Below are positions 23,201 to 33,596 of a DNA stretch of 64,000 nt, piece after piece. Positions within the stretch are counted from its first letter, which is position 1; each line of letters starts with the position of its first letter. This stretch comes from Pagrus major (lineage: Eukaryota > Chordata > Actinopteri > Spariformes > Sparidae): the NCBI RefSeq assembly GCF_040436345.1, contig NC_133221.1:716972-780971 (forward strand), given 5' to 3'. The notes beneath the pieces were generated by a model, which saw only the letters and a program-made list of their open reading frames with translations, was not told where the DNA came from and ran no database searches. The position numbers and the translations under genes are program-made.

Positions 23201-23647
23201 AACGTGCAGCTGGGGATCTTCGGCACGGCGCTCGGCATGCTGGGACTGTGGTGGAACGACGGCGCCGCCATCGCCGAGCGCGGCTTCCTGTTCGGATACA
23301 CCGACATGGTGTGGTGCGTCATCTTCAACCAGGCGTTCGGCGGGCTGCTGGTGGCCGTGGTGGTGAAGTACGCCGACAACATCCTGAAGGGCTTCGCCAC
23401 TTCCTTCTCCATCATCGTCTCCACGGTGATGTCCATCTACCTGTTCGGCTTCCACGTGGACCTGCTCTTCACGGCGGGGGCGGGGCTCGTCATCGGCGCC
23501 GTCTACATGTACAGCCTCCCTAAAGCGGCCGGCGGCTCTTCGTCCTCAAGCTCCTCCTCGTCTTCCTCGGCGTCTTCAACGCTGCCGAGGACGGCCGGAG
23601 GCGCCGAGATGGAGGCGTTTCTGCCAAAGTCAGTGCTGGTGAAGTGA
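18996..23647 (+). CDS. slc35a2: UDP-galactose translocator SLC35A2 (UGT1-type isoform)
   Basis: SLC35A2 exchanges cytosolic UDP-galactose for lumenal UMP in the Golgi and feeds galactosylation. Five exons: 18996-19059, 20655-20837, 21113-21264, 22471-22593 and 23039-23647. They sum to 1,131 nt, or 376 codons. The N-terminus is short and hydrophilic ([20 protein letters not shown]). Hydrophobic spans follow ([36 protein letters not shown]), then the nucleotide-sugar-transporter core [97 protein letters not shown]. About ten membrane segments are expected for the family. A 12-residue Ser run lies near the C-terminus, which ends SVLVK, the same tail as human UGT1. It is intact, in an ancient syntenic block with pim2 and otud5. 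An alternative last exon is listed separately. Confidence 0.97.
19060..20654 (+). other. slc35a2 intron 1
   Basis: A 1.6-kb intron. It holds five tandem GTTAGCT units (about 19529-19565), (CA)n at 19698-19745, a fish dispersed-repeat fragment (19760-19940), and (GT)n of about 78 bp at 20134-20211. A 30-bp direct repeat (GTGTGGTTGGTACCAGTAGA type) occurs twice at 20250-20309. No exon was seen. Confidence 0.8.
21265..22470 (+). other. slc35a2 intron 3
   Basis: A 1.2-kb intron with no recognised gene, RNA or long repeat. Confidence 0.7.
22617..22678. repeat. 15-bp GC-rich tandem repeat in slc35a2 intron 4
   Basis: Three to four copies of GCCGCGCTGCAACAC, just after the exon 4 donor. Confidence 0.9.
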
Positions 23648-24261
23648 CTCTCTCTCTGTCTCTCTCTCTCTCTCTCTCTGTGGCGTGGTGCTCACTTCCT
23701 GTCTGCTGTGGGCGGGGTCAGAGGTCAATCTGGGTTCATCTGCCGCTGCTCGCTCTCTCACCTGCTCTCTGCAAAGGTCTCTCGCCCTCTGCTGACCTCC
23801 TGCTTACTGTCTCACAACCTTGTGTTGATCTTCTGACCTCCTCCTCACCTCCTGAACAAGGAGGAGAAAAGAGGAGGAGATGTGTTTTGTTCCTCCTCAT
23901 CTTTCAACCTCCTCCTCCAGCCACCTCCGTCTGCTCTTCATCACACGCTCCTCCTCCTGTGATGAAGAGGAGGAGTGAGGAGTCGATGACCTCCTCAGAA
24001 CACAAAACTAACATTTGGTTTGTGACGCAGAGGAGAGCAGAGACTCTTCCTCCTCCCCCTGCTCCTCCTCCTCCTCTTCCTCTGCTGTAATCCTGCTTCC
24101 TCCCTCCAGGAGGAAGAGGAGGAGGAGACGCTCCTAACGTCTGGTTTTAACTCTGCTTTTCCTCCTAAACACTAACCTCTCCTCCACCTCAGAGCTCAGG
24201 GAGGCGTCGTGTCTCCTCCACCCGCCGTCCACGCCACAGACTAACTGCTCAAAGCACAACA

Positions 24262-24360
24262 GCAGGAGCAGGAGGAGGAGGAGCAGGAGCAGGAGGAGGA
24301 GGAGGAGGAGGAGCAGGAGCAGGAGGAGGAGGAGGAGGAGGAGCAGGAGGAGGAGGACCC
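24262..24360. repeat. GAGGAGCAGGAG purine repeat
   Basis: About 100 bp of GAG/CAG trinucleotides. All bases on the + strand are purines or the C of CAG. Confidence 0.93.
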
Positions 24361-26386
24361 TGACCACCAGCTGTCTGTGTGTTTCCTGTTTGTCGTCTCG
24401 CCCTCTCTGCCTTAAAGCTCTTCACTAACTGAATGAAAAGAGGAAGCCTTACACGGATTATTGACGATATGTTGACTCTGTTGGTGCAGGAGGAGCTGAC
24501 GGAGGACGGACTGAAGGTTTTCACTGTGCAGCTTCAGGTCGGAGCGGTCGGACAGATATCAATCATTTTCATCATCAGTTGAGAGTTATTAATATCTCCT
24601 CAGAGATCAGAGCTGATCGTCCGCTCGCTCACGTCCGTGTGGAGCTGCACAGTGGAAACGTCTCACAGGTCCAGCGTGGCGCTGCGGCGGCCATGTTGAG
24701 ACCGCTTGTGTTCGGTGCCTTTTCTTCTCATCTGTACAGAAGCCATATGATTGTGTCGGTGTTAGCGGTTAGCGGTGTACAGTTAGCAGAGTTCACTCAG
24801 ACCAGCTGGACCTTTGTCCCGTCTGAGACTCTGCAGACAGACGAGGGTTTTCTGTCTCCTGCTCTGAGGACACATCCTGACCTGGAGGTGTGACGGAGCT
24901 GAGGCGATGTGCTCGTTGATTGGAGCACCTTTTAATTCTAACGTTGGTCCTGCTGCAGGCGTCTTGTTGAAGACGTCCTGCCGAGGCGTCCTGAATGTTT
25001 TTCCGTTGCTGCGCGTCGACTCGTCCGAGTGGACGTGTTCGTCAGCTGAGCTGCTTCGTGGTGTTTACGTTTCACTTTGGGAGGAAAGTTTGAGTTGTTT
25101 TGTCTCCAGACGTCTGCGGGAGGCGACGACGGCTCGCCGACTGTCTGAGCTTCATCTGCTGCAGGAAGTGAAGCGAGCGACCGCCGAAACGTCTCCGCGT
25201 ATCAACCAGTGGACGATAATTTGATTTAAAGCACCAAAGAACATAAATGACAGAAGTGTTAAAGGGACATTCCTGTATTTTAAAGCTGGGCTCTATATTT
25301 ACTTCACTCACCAAAAGTCACATGAAACCTGTGAATCTGAAGCCGAGGTTAGAAACAGCCGACCTGATGCTCAGGATCAGCATCACATCCATCGTCTGCT
25401 GATTCAGAACTTTGTCTATAAATTAGCAGAAAGTCGTGAAAGATTTCAAACATTCATCGATTAACTGAATGTTTCCTTCCCTTCCCAATGATTATTGATT
25501 AGATATGTTTCATAACATCCAAACAGAATTAATCATCAGGACAAATATTGAGTGTTTTCCTTTAACATCAACACAATAAATCATTTTCTTTAATGAATAA
25601 TCAGCCGCGTGTCGTCGCTCCTGCACGTCGACGTCGAGACAAAAACTAATCAGATTTATTTATTTTCTTCCAAAAGTGTAAAAATTTACTTTAATAGTTT
25701 TTCTCAGCATCAGAATCAAAGATGGCGGTTTGAACTGTGAAGAGAACAAGAAGGCGAAATATCATTTAACTTTTTATTTTTTATTTTTGGTAAAGAAGAA
25801 ATCAGCTGACAGTTTGTGTCTTTGGGGATTTTATATTAATATATGAGTTGTTTTTATTTAATGTGGTGGAGGGGGGGGGGGACGGGGGGACTCAGCAGGT
25901 CGCTCCAGGTCGTCCTGACAGCCAATCAGAGCGGCCGTTCTGTGTTCAGTAAGAAACATTTGACCGCGATGAATCTGAGATCATTTCCACTGAAACAGAA
26001 AGTTGTTTTTAATAATGTGATGAAGTTTAACACTTAACAGTTTAACTCACGTCAGTGTTTCAGTTTTTCAGATGATTCTCTCGTTGACTTTTTGTTTTCT
26101 TGTTAAAAACTTTAGATAAAAGTTTAGACGATGACCTCGTCTCAACAGAATAAAACATCATTTATTAAAAGCTGCAGCTGAATTAAAGATTCAGTCGACT
26201 GAGAGCGAGTGGAGATTTTTTTTAAAAACAAATTGAGGTTAAAAATTAAAAACCAGCAAGTTTCAGTTTATTAATGTTTTTATTTGTACCAAACTTTTAA
26301 TTTTCAGGAATCCGTTTCTGTTGAATCCTTCAGTTATTCTCGTCACTGGTTCAGTGTCTCAGCTGACGGTCTGGAGCGCCACCTGC

Positions 26387-26501
26387 AGGAAGTTTAAACA
26401 CAAGCCTGTAAGATTCTGACCAATCCGGCGGCTCCCTCACATCCAGCAGGAGAACCGTCCAATAGGATGGCTCAGATCTTACAGGCTGTTTTAAACTTCC
26501 T
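26387..26501. repeat. Imperfect inverted repeat (hairpin)
   Basis: The left arm starts AGGAAGTTTAAA and continues AGCCTGTAAGAT. The right arm, reverse-complemented, reads AGGAAGTTTAAA then AGCCTGTAAGAT. Each arm is about 35-40 nt with small internal mismatches. Confidence 0.75.
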
Positions 26502-27129
26502 CTTCCTGTCTGGAGTTTGTGTTTGTATGAAATCTGTTGGTTTGCACTTGATTGTTGACTTGTACCAATGCCTCTGAATTTGTACATACTTCTTTTGGTA
26601 AAGTTTTATATAAACAAGGACATGAGATCAAAACTCTGGAGTTTGTCTTAATTTGTAGGGAAATTATATTAAAAGATATTATATAAAGATATGACAGGAT
26701 GTTTACAGGACACATTAGAGATATTAAGAAATCATTACAAACAAACCAACAGAACAACTTCTTCCCCTGAACTCGTCTCCTCAGGCAGAGCTGAGTTTGA
26801 CCCTGACAGGCTCCACTAACCAGGTCAGCACGTTTCTAACTGCTCATCACAACTAACTTTCTGACTCACCGAGCTGCTCCAACAAAGAAACGCTACGAAC
26901 AGATGAAACTGATCCATCGTTTCATCTGACTGGAGGCGATTTCTGTAAATGTTGGACTGTTCCTTTAACGTTTGGTGACATGTTTTGAAGTCAGCAACAA
27001 AAAGACGGCAGACATTTTGATCCAGTTCACAGCGACATTAACCTGTGATGTGATGTCACTTCCTGCTCTGTATGAAACAAACCCGTCCATCAGGGACAAA
27101 CAGACTCCGTGTTTCTACTCAAAGACAGA

Positions 27130-27278
27130 AAGAAGTTCATGTTGAACATTTGCTGAATTCACAAGAAGGAACAAATAAGTCAGAATCAGTCAGAGACAGA
27201 GTTTCACACAGTTTATAAAGTGTCTCCAACTCAACAACTCACTAAACTGACACATTTGTTAAGGGAGTCTGGGGACAA
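27130..27278 (+). repeat. Dispersed repeat copy 1
   Basis: Contains GAATTCACAAGAAGGAACAA, AGACAGAGTTTCACA and TTAAGGGAGTCTGGGGAC. Related copies lie at about 39345-39430 (same strand) and 59262-59395 (opposite strand). Confidence 0.8.
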
Positions 27279-27635
27279 AGAAGTCGCCTATACTGGTTAC
27301 TGTTTAGTGTATCTGTAAAATGTGACATGTTTAGATCAATAAAATGTTTCTTCTTTCATAAATTGAGTGTAAATGGTGAAATCAGTGTAAACAGTGTGTT
27401 CAAACAGCTGCTAAATGTTGGCAGGTCAGACTTTAGCACTTTAGACACAGAAGCAGACAGGCTGGTGCAGCCATGCTGCCACAAACTGACACTTTTTACA
27501 AGGAAACACACACCTTGTCGGCTGTCGTCCATCTGATGTTTAAATCATCTCCAGCTGCTTCAGCTGTTCAGCAGAACGCTGCAACTCTGTTTTACTGTGA
27601 AGCTCCAGAAATGTTCTGTGGACTACGAGACTTCA

Positions 27636-27822
27636 CCTGACTTTATATCATCAGGAGGAGATGATGGCTGAGCCTGACTTTATATCATCAGGAGGAGATG
27701 ATGGCTGAGCCTGACTTTATATCATCAGGAGGAGATGATGGCTGAGCCTGACTTTATATCATCAGGAGATGATGGCTGAGCCTGACTTTATATCATCAGG
27801 AGGAGATGATGGCTGATGATGA
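27636..27822. repeat. 37-bp tandem repeat, about five copies
   Basis: Near-identical units of CCTGACTTTATATCATCAGG plus AGGAGATGATGGCTGAG; one unit lacks three bases. The array ends about 160 bp before the alternative slc35a2 exon. Confidence 0.93.
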
Positions 27823-27981
27823 CTGAGTGACTGTTTTAGATGAACTGCTCCTTTAATCTGAGCATGTAGTGAGACAGGAAGTCGTCTCTTCGGGACGAAC
27901 CAGCAGCAGGAGACTGTCTCTGTGATGTGAGTGGTGTCCGGTGTCTGACCTCGTCTCTTCTCTGCTTGTTTCTGTCTCCAG

Positions 27982-28009
27982 ATGTGCAGCTAAAGAAAAA
28001 GGATCCTGA
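27982..28009 (+). CDS. slc35a2: Candidate UGT2-type alternative last exon of slc35a2
   Basis: The main last exon contains an internal donor, AAA|GTCAGT, at 23628/23629. Splicing there, after 2 nt of a Lys codon, to the acceptor TTTCTGTCTCCAG ending at 27981 gives FLPK-CAAKEKGS and stops at TGA 28007-28009. Human SLC35A2 has two tails: SVLVK (Golgi, UGT1) and LLTKVKGS (ER-retained through its dilysine motif, UGT2). KEKGS keeps Lys at -5 and -3 and the terminal GS. The acceptor has a long pyrimidine tract. No transcript evidence is available here, so the exon is inferred from sequence and homology. Confidence 0.75.
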
Positions 28010-28628
28010 GCGACGGACTGACGGTCGTCTGGACCTGCTGCCTTCATCCTCGCTGAGGTCAAAGACAAAACATTTCCTTTATTTCCTTTATTGGAGCTGT
28101 TCTGCTGCTGCACTCCTACTGGTCCCATCACAGTACTGCAGTATTATTCTCTGGTACTTTACTGCTCGTTTACACTTTAACAATCTTTCACCACAGTAGT
28201 GTTAAATCCAGAAATTGATCCGTCACCTCAGAGGAGTCGAGCTGTTCAGATATCAGTTTCTCAACATTATCTCTGAATTATTATCTACAGAGACGAGATA
28301 ATTATCAAGTCATCTTCAAACACTTCAGGGAAATTTCTCCCCATTTTGAATTAAAGAGCTCCTGCGATCTTTGACTCGCAGATGAAACATCTCGACGTAA
28401 CGATATTAATTTTCTGGAGTTGAAGTAATAATTGTTATTTAAACCAAATGAAACCAAAGTTTTTATTCATGAAATGAGTTTTTAATTCCTCTGATATGAT
28501 TCACCACATCACAGAGGAGACGTCTCATTATCTCAACATAAATTAGATATTTTCTATCATTTCAGCATGAATCTCATTAGCTTGGTGTTTGTAGATTAAA
28601 TACCTTGTTGCCTTAAGAAACCATCATA

Positions 28629-28692
<64 letters not shown>

Positions 28693-30279
28693 TATATATA
28701 TAAATATATGATGTTTATCTTCTCAAGAATGAATCTTGTTACTTGGAGATTGTGATGAAACGAGCAGCTGTGTCGGCTCTGAGCCTCTGGACTGAACATG
28801 TATTCATGTTGTTGATGCAGTCAGTGACTGATGGAGGTCCACACAGTGGTTCTGGTTCTGATCATCAAACATCAGCAGCTGCACAGGAAGTCCAGTTCAG
28901 TTCAAACATTTAAATAAAGAAATAACAAACAGAACAAGATTCTCATCTGACAGTCAGACCGTCAATCAAAGTTATGATGAAATGAACTTTATGACTTCGT
29001 CTTGATTTATTCACAGTGGATTCATAACATTTAGGAAGGAAATGACAGTTTTCCTTTCAGATTAAAAGATTTACTCATAATTTAAAGTGACAGCTGACTC
29101 AGAGACTGAATATCACATTTAAATCAATATTTCAGTTCACTTTAGATTTATTGATTTAGCTTTGATCTTCTGTATTTATTTATGTTTTTTTTACACGTTT
29201 TACATTTCAAAATAAAATATTTATTATTTCACAATACGTCTGTGACACTGAAGTGCCTCAGAGCAAGGCAGTGACATCAGCCTGCAGTGACCCTCCTTTT
29301 ATTGTGAAAGTTTACAGCTGTTTGAAGTTTTTCATATTAAAATGTATTTTATATTGTGACCTCTTGTCAGCAGCAGCTGTCTGTGTTTAAATGTCTTCAC
29401 CTCAGTGCCTGAAAGCCTCCAGCAGCCTGTAAGTCATGAAGCTTCAATAGCAATGTTTTATTTTGAAACTGTACATTAAAGTGACGTCACACTAAAGATG
29501 GTCTGTCCTCCAGTGTCCAGTCTGTCCTCCAGTGTCCTCTGTCTGAAAGGAGACAGAGACAGTTTCATGAAACACTCACACTGAGATTAAACTGACTTTG
29601 GTCAAAAAAACTGTTTCTGTTCATTTCTGCTGTTGACTGAAGATCAGATCCACTTCCTGTGTTCACAGGATCAACATTTAACTTATATGACTCATTTAAA
29701 CTGGTGACACTCTGTAACACAAAGACTGAAGCCTCCTCAGGGGGGCGCTGCAGAGCTGAAGATACAGCAGGAGGTGGGTTCTGCTGCCTCTCAACAGTCC
29801 TGAGTGACACATGAACACAGAAAACATAAATATATCACTTTATTAATCCACACAACATTTCACTGTCACAAAATCACAATAACACAAGAGAAAACAGACA
29901 CACACAATAATGGTAAAAATAACACAGTATTTAAATATATATATACATACTCCTACCATACTGCAAGATTAAAAATGGACAGATAGAATAAATAGAAATT
30001 AAATAAAAATCTAAAATGTGCCAAATAAATAAATAAACAGAATAAATGTCCATAAATCCAGTTAGAAATCAGAGACAAATTATAATACAGTTGTTTGTCT
30101 GAGGTTGTATTTTACATCATTTGTATTATAGAGACTTTGTATTATAATCTAACGTCTGTAAAACAGATAAATTCTTTAGAGCGTCAAAACAAAATGACTC
30201 GTTTCACTGTCAGACTTTTATCCATTAGGTCCAAAAACATTTGTAATGTCTACAAGAACCACAAAATTACATTATTTTA
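28010..30279. other. Intergenic sequence with (TA)n
   Basis: No gene recognised. It includes the possible 3'UTR of the alternative slc35a2 isoform, a (TA)n tract at about 28634-28682 flanked by TATACACACACA, and AT-rich sequence. Candidate polyadenylation signals include AATAAA near 28913. Confidence 0.65.
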
Positions 30280-30500
30280 AAACCGGAAGTTAGCAGGCTC
30301 GGTCGGCGGAAGTCTCTAGTGCGCCTGCCCAACAAAATGACGTCTCTGTAGTTTTATCAGTGCATCCATAACTCAGTTAAAATACTTTACACAGTTCATT
30401 TTGAACATATTGTTCATAGTTCACTGTTCGGTTTTGTTTAAAATGTTTTTATGTGATTTCCGCCCAGAACGGAAGCCCCGCCCCTTCCGGTTCCTTTAGA
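30280..30500. promoter_or_regulatory. Orphan promoter-like patch (ETS, CRE-like, GC box)
   Basis: Within about 220 bp there are three ETS-type sites (ACCGGAAGTT near 30282, GGCGGAAGT near 30305, CTTCCGGTTCC near 30485). A CRE-like ATGACGTCT lies near 30338 and a GC box CCCCGCCCC near 30476. Surrounding DNA is AT-rich. No coding exon with family resemblance was found on either side. Confidence 0.4.
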
Positions 30501-33205
30501 CTTTATTGACTTGAAAATGATCTTTTAAACTGACAAACATCGTGTGTGATTCATGACACAGTTCAAACAGGATCAATACATCATCTGTCTCTCTTCATCA
30601 CTATCAGACAAAGCTTTGATCAATAAGGTCCTTGAGGGGAACCAGAAGGGGCGGGGCTTCAGCTCTCTGCCGGGCAGGATGTGGATCTTTTTTGACTTCC
30701 TGATCCAGGTGTCAGCGTCTCAGGTGAAGATGTGAGGACGGAGCTGCTGCTGCTGCTGCAGGTCAGTGCACTGACACTCATTTTATCTGCTTCATTCATG
30801 TTAAACTGTGAAACATGTAGTGAGATGTGAGCTGACAGTGACGTCACATCTGTGAAACCTGATCCATGAGTTGCTGTTGTTGTTGTTGTTGGCATCATGC
30901 TACACACCCTGCAGCTCAATTAGCTTCAGGATAAGAAATGTTTGGATGCTTTGTTTGTTCATGTATTAACGAAGTTAAAGCTGTCCTCTCTGCCATCTCG
31001 CTAGATTGAATTAGCTCGCTATGCATGCGCACTAACACAACTGTAGGTTTACCCTCTGCTGTGCTGCAGGACAGAAACACAGAGACAAAGCTTCAGGGAG
31101 TGTATTTTATTTTTGTGGTGACCAAAGTAAAAGACAGCAATTTTTCCAGTAACAGATTACTTTTATGAAAAACTAACTTAACAACGGATTAGTTGAATTG
31201 CAGGACTAATACATTACGTTACTTGTTACAACAAAAACAGTAATCTGAGTACTCTAACGGATTACTTTGAAACGTTTTACCCCCAACTCTGGCCATCTGA
31301 CTCAAGCCCTGCAGGACACTGTAGCATTTCAGCGGTGTGCAGAGAAACAGTTCATCTAATGAGCCTTTACAGAGACCTCCCATCAAACTATTCACAATGA
31401 ACATTGGCCGATCAATTGGAGTACTCTTACAAATACTGACTATAGCTTTATTCTTTCTAGCTAACTCTGGCTCTGAACACTGAACTTCTTCATTGGACAC
31501 CACTGGTTTTTCTTCTTCTTCTTTTTTGGACAGCTTTGGTCCGGCTCAGTGGATCAATGCTGTCTACACAGTGGTTCATTTGTAGGAAAATGTTCTTTGG
31601 TTGTTTTGCCAGTTTGGTCACATCTGTTGTTCAATCTGTTCCCTGTTCTTTGGTCATTTTGGTATCTTAAAGCATTCCTGTATATCTGAGAAAAACATGC
31701 CCAAAACTACCAAGAATCTAAAGACATGACATATCAAACAGCTTCTGCTGAATCTAGTATTTCTGCTGTAAAGCTGCTTAAGTTAGATTGTCATTAATAG
31801 TTACTTTACAATTTACAAAGTTCTAAATCATGTGAATCGTTTACTGTTTTCATGTTAACTGGTTTCTTGGATCCATCATGTTTCATTCATCAGTGCAGAG
31901 ATGTAAAGAGAGCAGACTGAAACAGAAAGAAAACAAATGTTTGACATGTTTGTTTGAATCACGACTGGAACAAAAAGTTATTTAAATAGTTGGCCCTCAG
32001 TTTTCTTTCAGTCGACTAAATATTGCAGCTTTAGTTCAATGTGACCCTTTTAAGCTTTAAAGTCTCTGCTCAGCTCTGAATCACTTTGATCACTTCAATC
32101 TTTGTCCAAGTGGACTTCAGTGCTAAATTTGAAGAAATTCTCTCAGGGTCTTATCACGTTCACAAGAATGTGACGGACGGATGTATGTACGAGATTTGTT
32201 GTCCAACAAAATCCACATAATTATTTACATGTCTCTACTTGTGGTCATTTTATATACATGATTGATAAACATGTCTAAATTCTATCTTTCTGTGGTCAGT
32301 CAGTTCAGTATGGTCAATCACCATCAACATACTGTTTAACATCATTAATATGCAAAATAAAATATTTTCCCTAAAATCCAGATATAATCTGTTTGGAGTC
32401 ATTTGGTGGCTCTGACGGTCAAAACACAACATTTCAGTAAAGGGCTGTGATGGCAGCATGAGGCAGAGAAAGACCTCTGTCTGCTGTAGGTAGCTGAACT
32501 CTGACTGTGGATACGTCGCTCATACAACCTCACTTCAAACTAGAACTACCGCCTGACGGTTTTATCCCTCAGTGCAGCGGTCAGGCTGCTGTTCCTGAGC
32601 TGCGGCATTGCATTATATCCAGAACATGATGATGTCACAGTGAAGCTGAACTTTTGGATATAAAATGTAATCACTGTATTGTTTAATGCTATTTGACATT
32701 TGTGCAAAATGTTGTCCTGATTGTATGAATTTTTGAGCAATTGCCAAAAATGTGTTTATGCCAAATCTGAAATTTGTCCTTGAGATACTGCGTTTTCACA
32801 AAAATGAGACAGACACACATACAGACAGAAAACATGAAAACACAATACCTCAGTGTAGCATTATTGCTGTGTGGGGATATAAACCCTGAACTATCCCATT
32901 AAAATGTCCTGAGAAACACTAACAGCATGAAGTATTTAGGACTGAGGCTAGTACACATTACAATGAACTGTCACCAGGGACTTCATCCAATCAAACAAGA
33001 AGTGCTGTCCCACCTTTTCCGTAATCTGAAATGTTGTGTTTTGACCCTCAGGGCCACCGTATTGTCAATTGAGAATCCCACAGTGAAGCCTTGATTGAGT
33101 CCAGAATCAGGTTTATCTACTTCAGCTTATGAAGTGATGATATCAGACACTGCTGGTGTTGGTGGTGAAATTCAGAGAGGTCACTATATATCCACTTGAG
33201 CTATT
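30501..33205. other. Intergenic sequence with transposon relics
   Basis: No gene recognised. The part at 31080-31270 has TAATCTGAGTACTCTAACGG-type motifs common in fish repeats. 32150-33080 contains diverged repeat sequence, including an inverted pair around TCAAAACACAACATTTCAG near 32420 and its complement near 33030. A minus frame at 31219-31503 has no recognised domain. Confidence 0.5.
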
Positions 33206-33207
33206 AT

Positions 33208-33596
33208 TCAGAAATATGTGGAAATAAACTGCAACACTCCATCGATCAACAGGGTGGGTGAATAAAAAACAAGATAACGTCCAGGTTTCAGGTGGAGCAG
33301 AAGGAGTGGAGGAGTCAGTGTGTCTGCAGAGACTGTGTGATGATACTCCGTCACATCCAGAGGAACACAGGGATGATGGTGGACTGGAGCTGATCTGACT
33401 GCAGCACTGACAGTCGTCTCCACGTGTTGTGATTGGTCCGTCAGTCACTGCTGGATGAAGCTCTCCTCTCCACTCCACCTCCCAGTAACACGGCCCAGTC
33501 AGAGCCTCTCCAGCTGATGGTGCTGCTTCAACCTCTCTGGGTCATCAGGACACAGCTGATCCTCTCAACACCTCCACCTTCCTCATCACTCACACT
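33208..33596 (-). pseudogene. Decayed PRY/SPRY (B30.2) exon of the NLR gene
   Basis: Pieces of a B30.2 domain survive in different minus frames: CPDDPERLKQHH (PRY), then ALTGPCYWEVEWRGE (SPRY), then VTDGPITTRGDD. In fish NLR-C genes a B30.2 exon commonly follows the LRR exons. A strong acceptor (CTTCTCTCTGCCAG) precedes 33596, but joining it to the last LRR exon gives Arg-Val-stop. The domain is therefore frameshifted and apparently untranslated. Confidence 0.6.

Larger units (their letters stand above)
23648..27981 (+). other. slc35a2 downstream region / alternative intron
   Basis: No separate gene was recognised in these 4.3 kb. They serve as 3'UTR for the SVLVK isoform and as intron for the alternative isoform. 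Contents include pyrimidine-rich stretches (23650-24080), a GAGGAGCAGGAG repeat (24262-24360), a G-run (25867-25888), an inverted repeat (26387-26501), a dispersed repeat (about 27130-27278) and a 37-bp tandem repeat (27636-27822). Confidence 0.6.

Noticed and set aside
22853-23455. 200-codon minus frame
   Set aside because: Antisense shadow of the GC-rich last coding exon of slc35a2.
24483-24540. Possible slc35a2 exon after TTGGTGCAG
   Set aside because: It does not produce a tail resembling either known isoform; the 27982 exon does.
31219-31503. 94-codon minus frame
   Set aside because: Overlaps dispersed-repeat sequence at its left end and has no recognisable domain. Probably part of a transposon relic.
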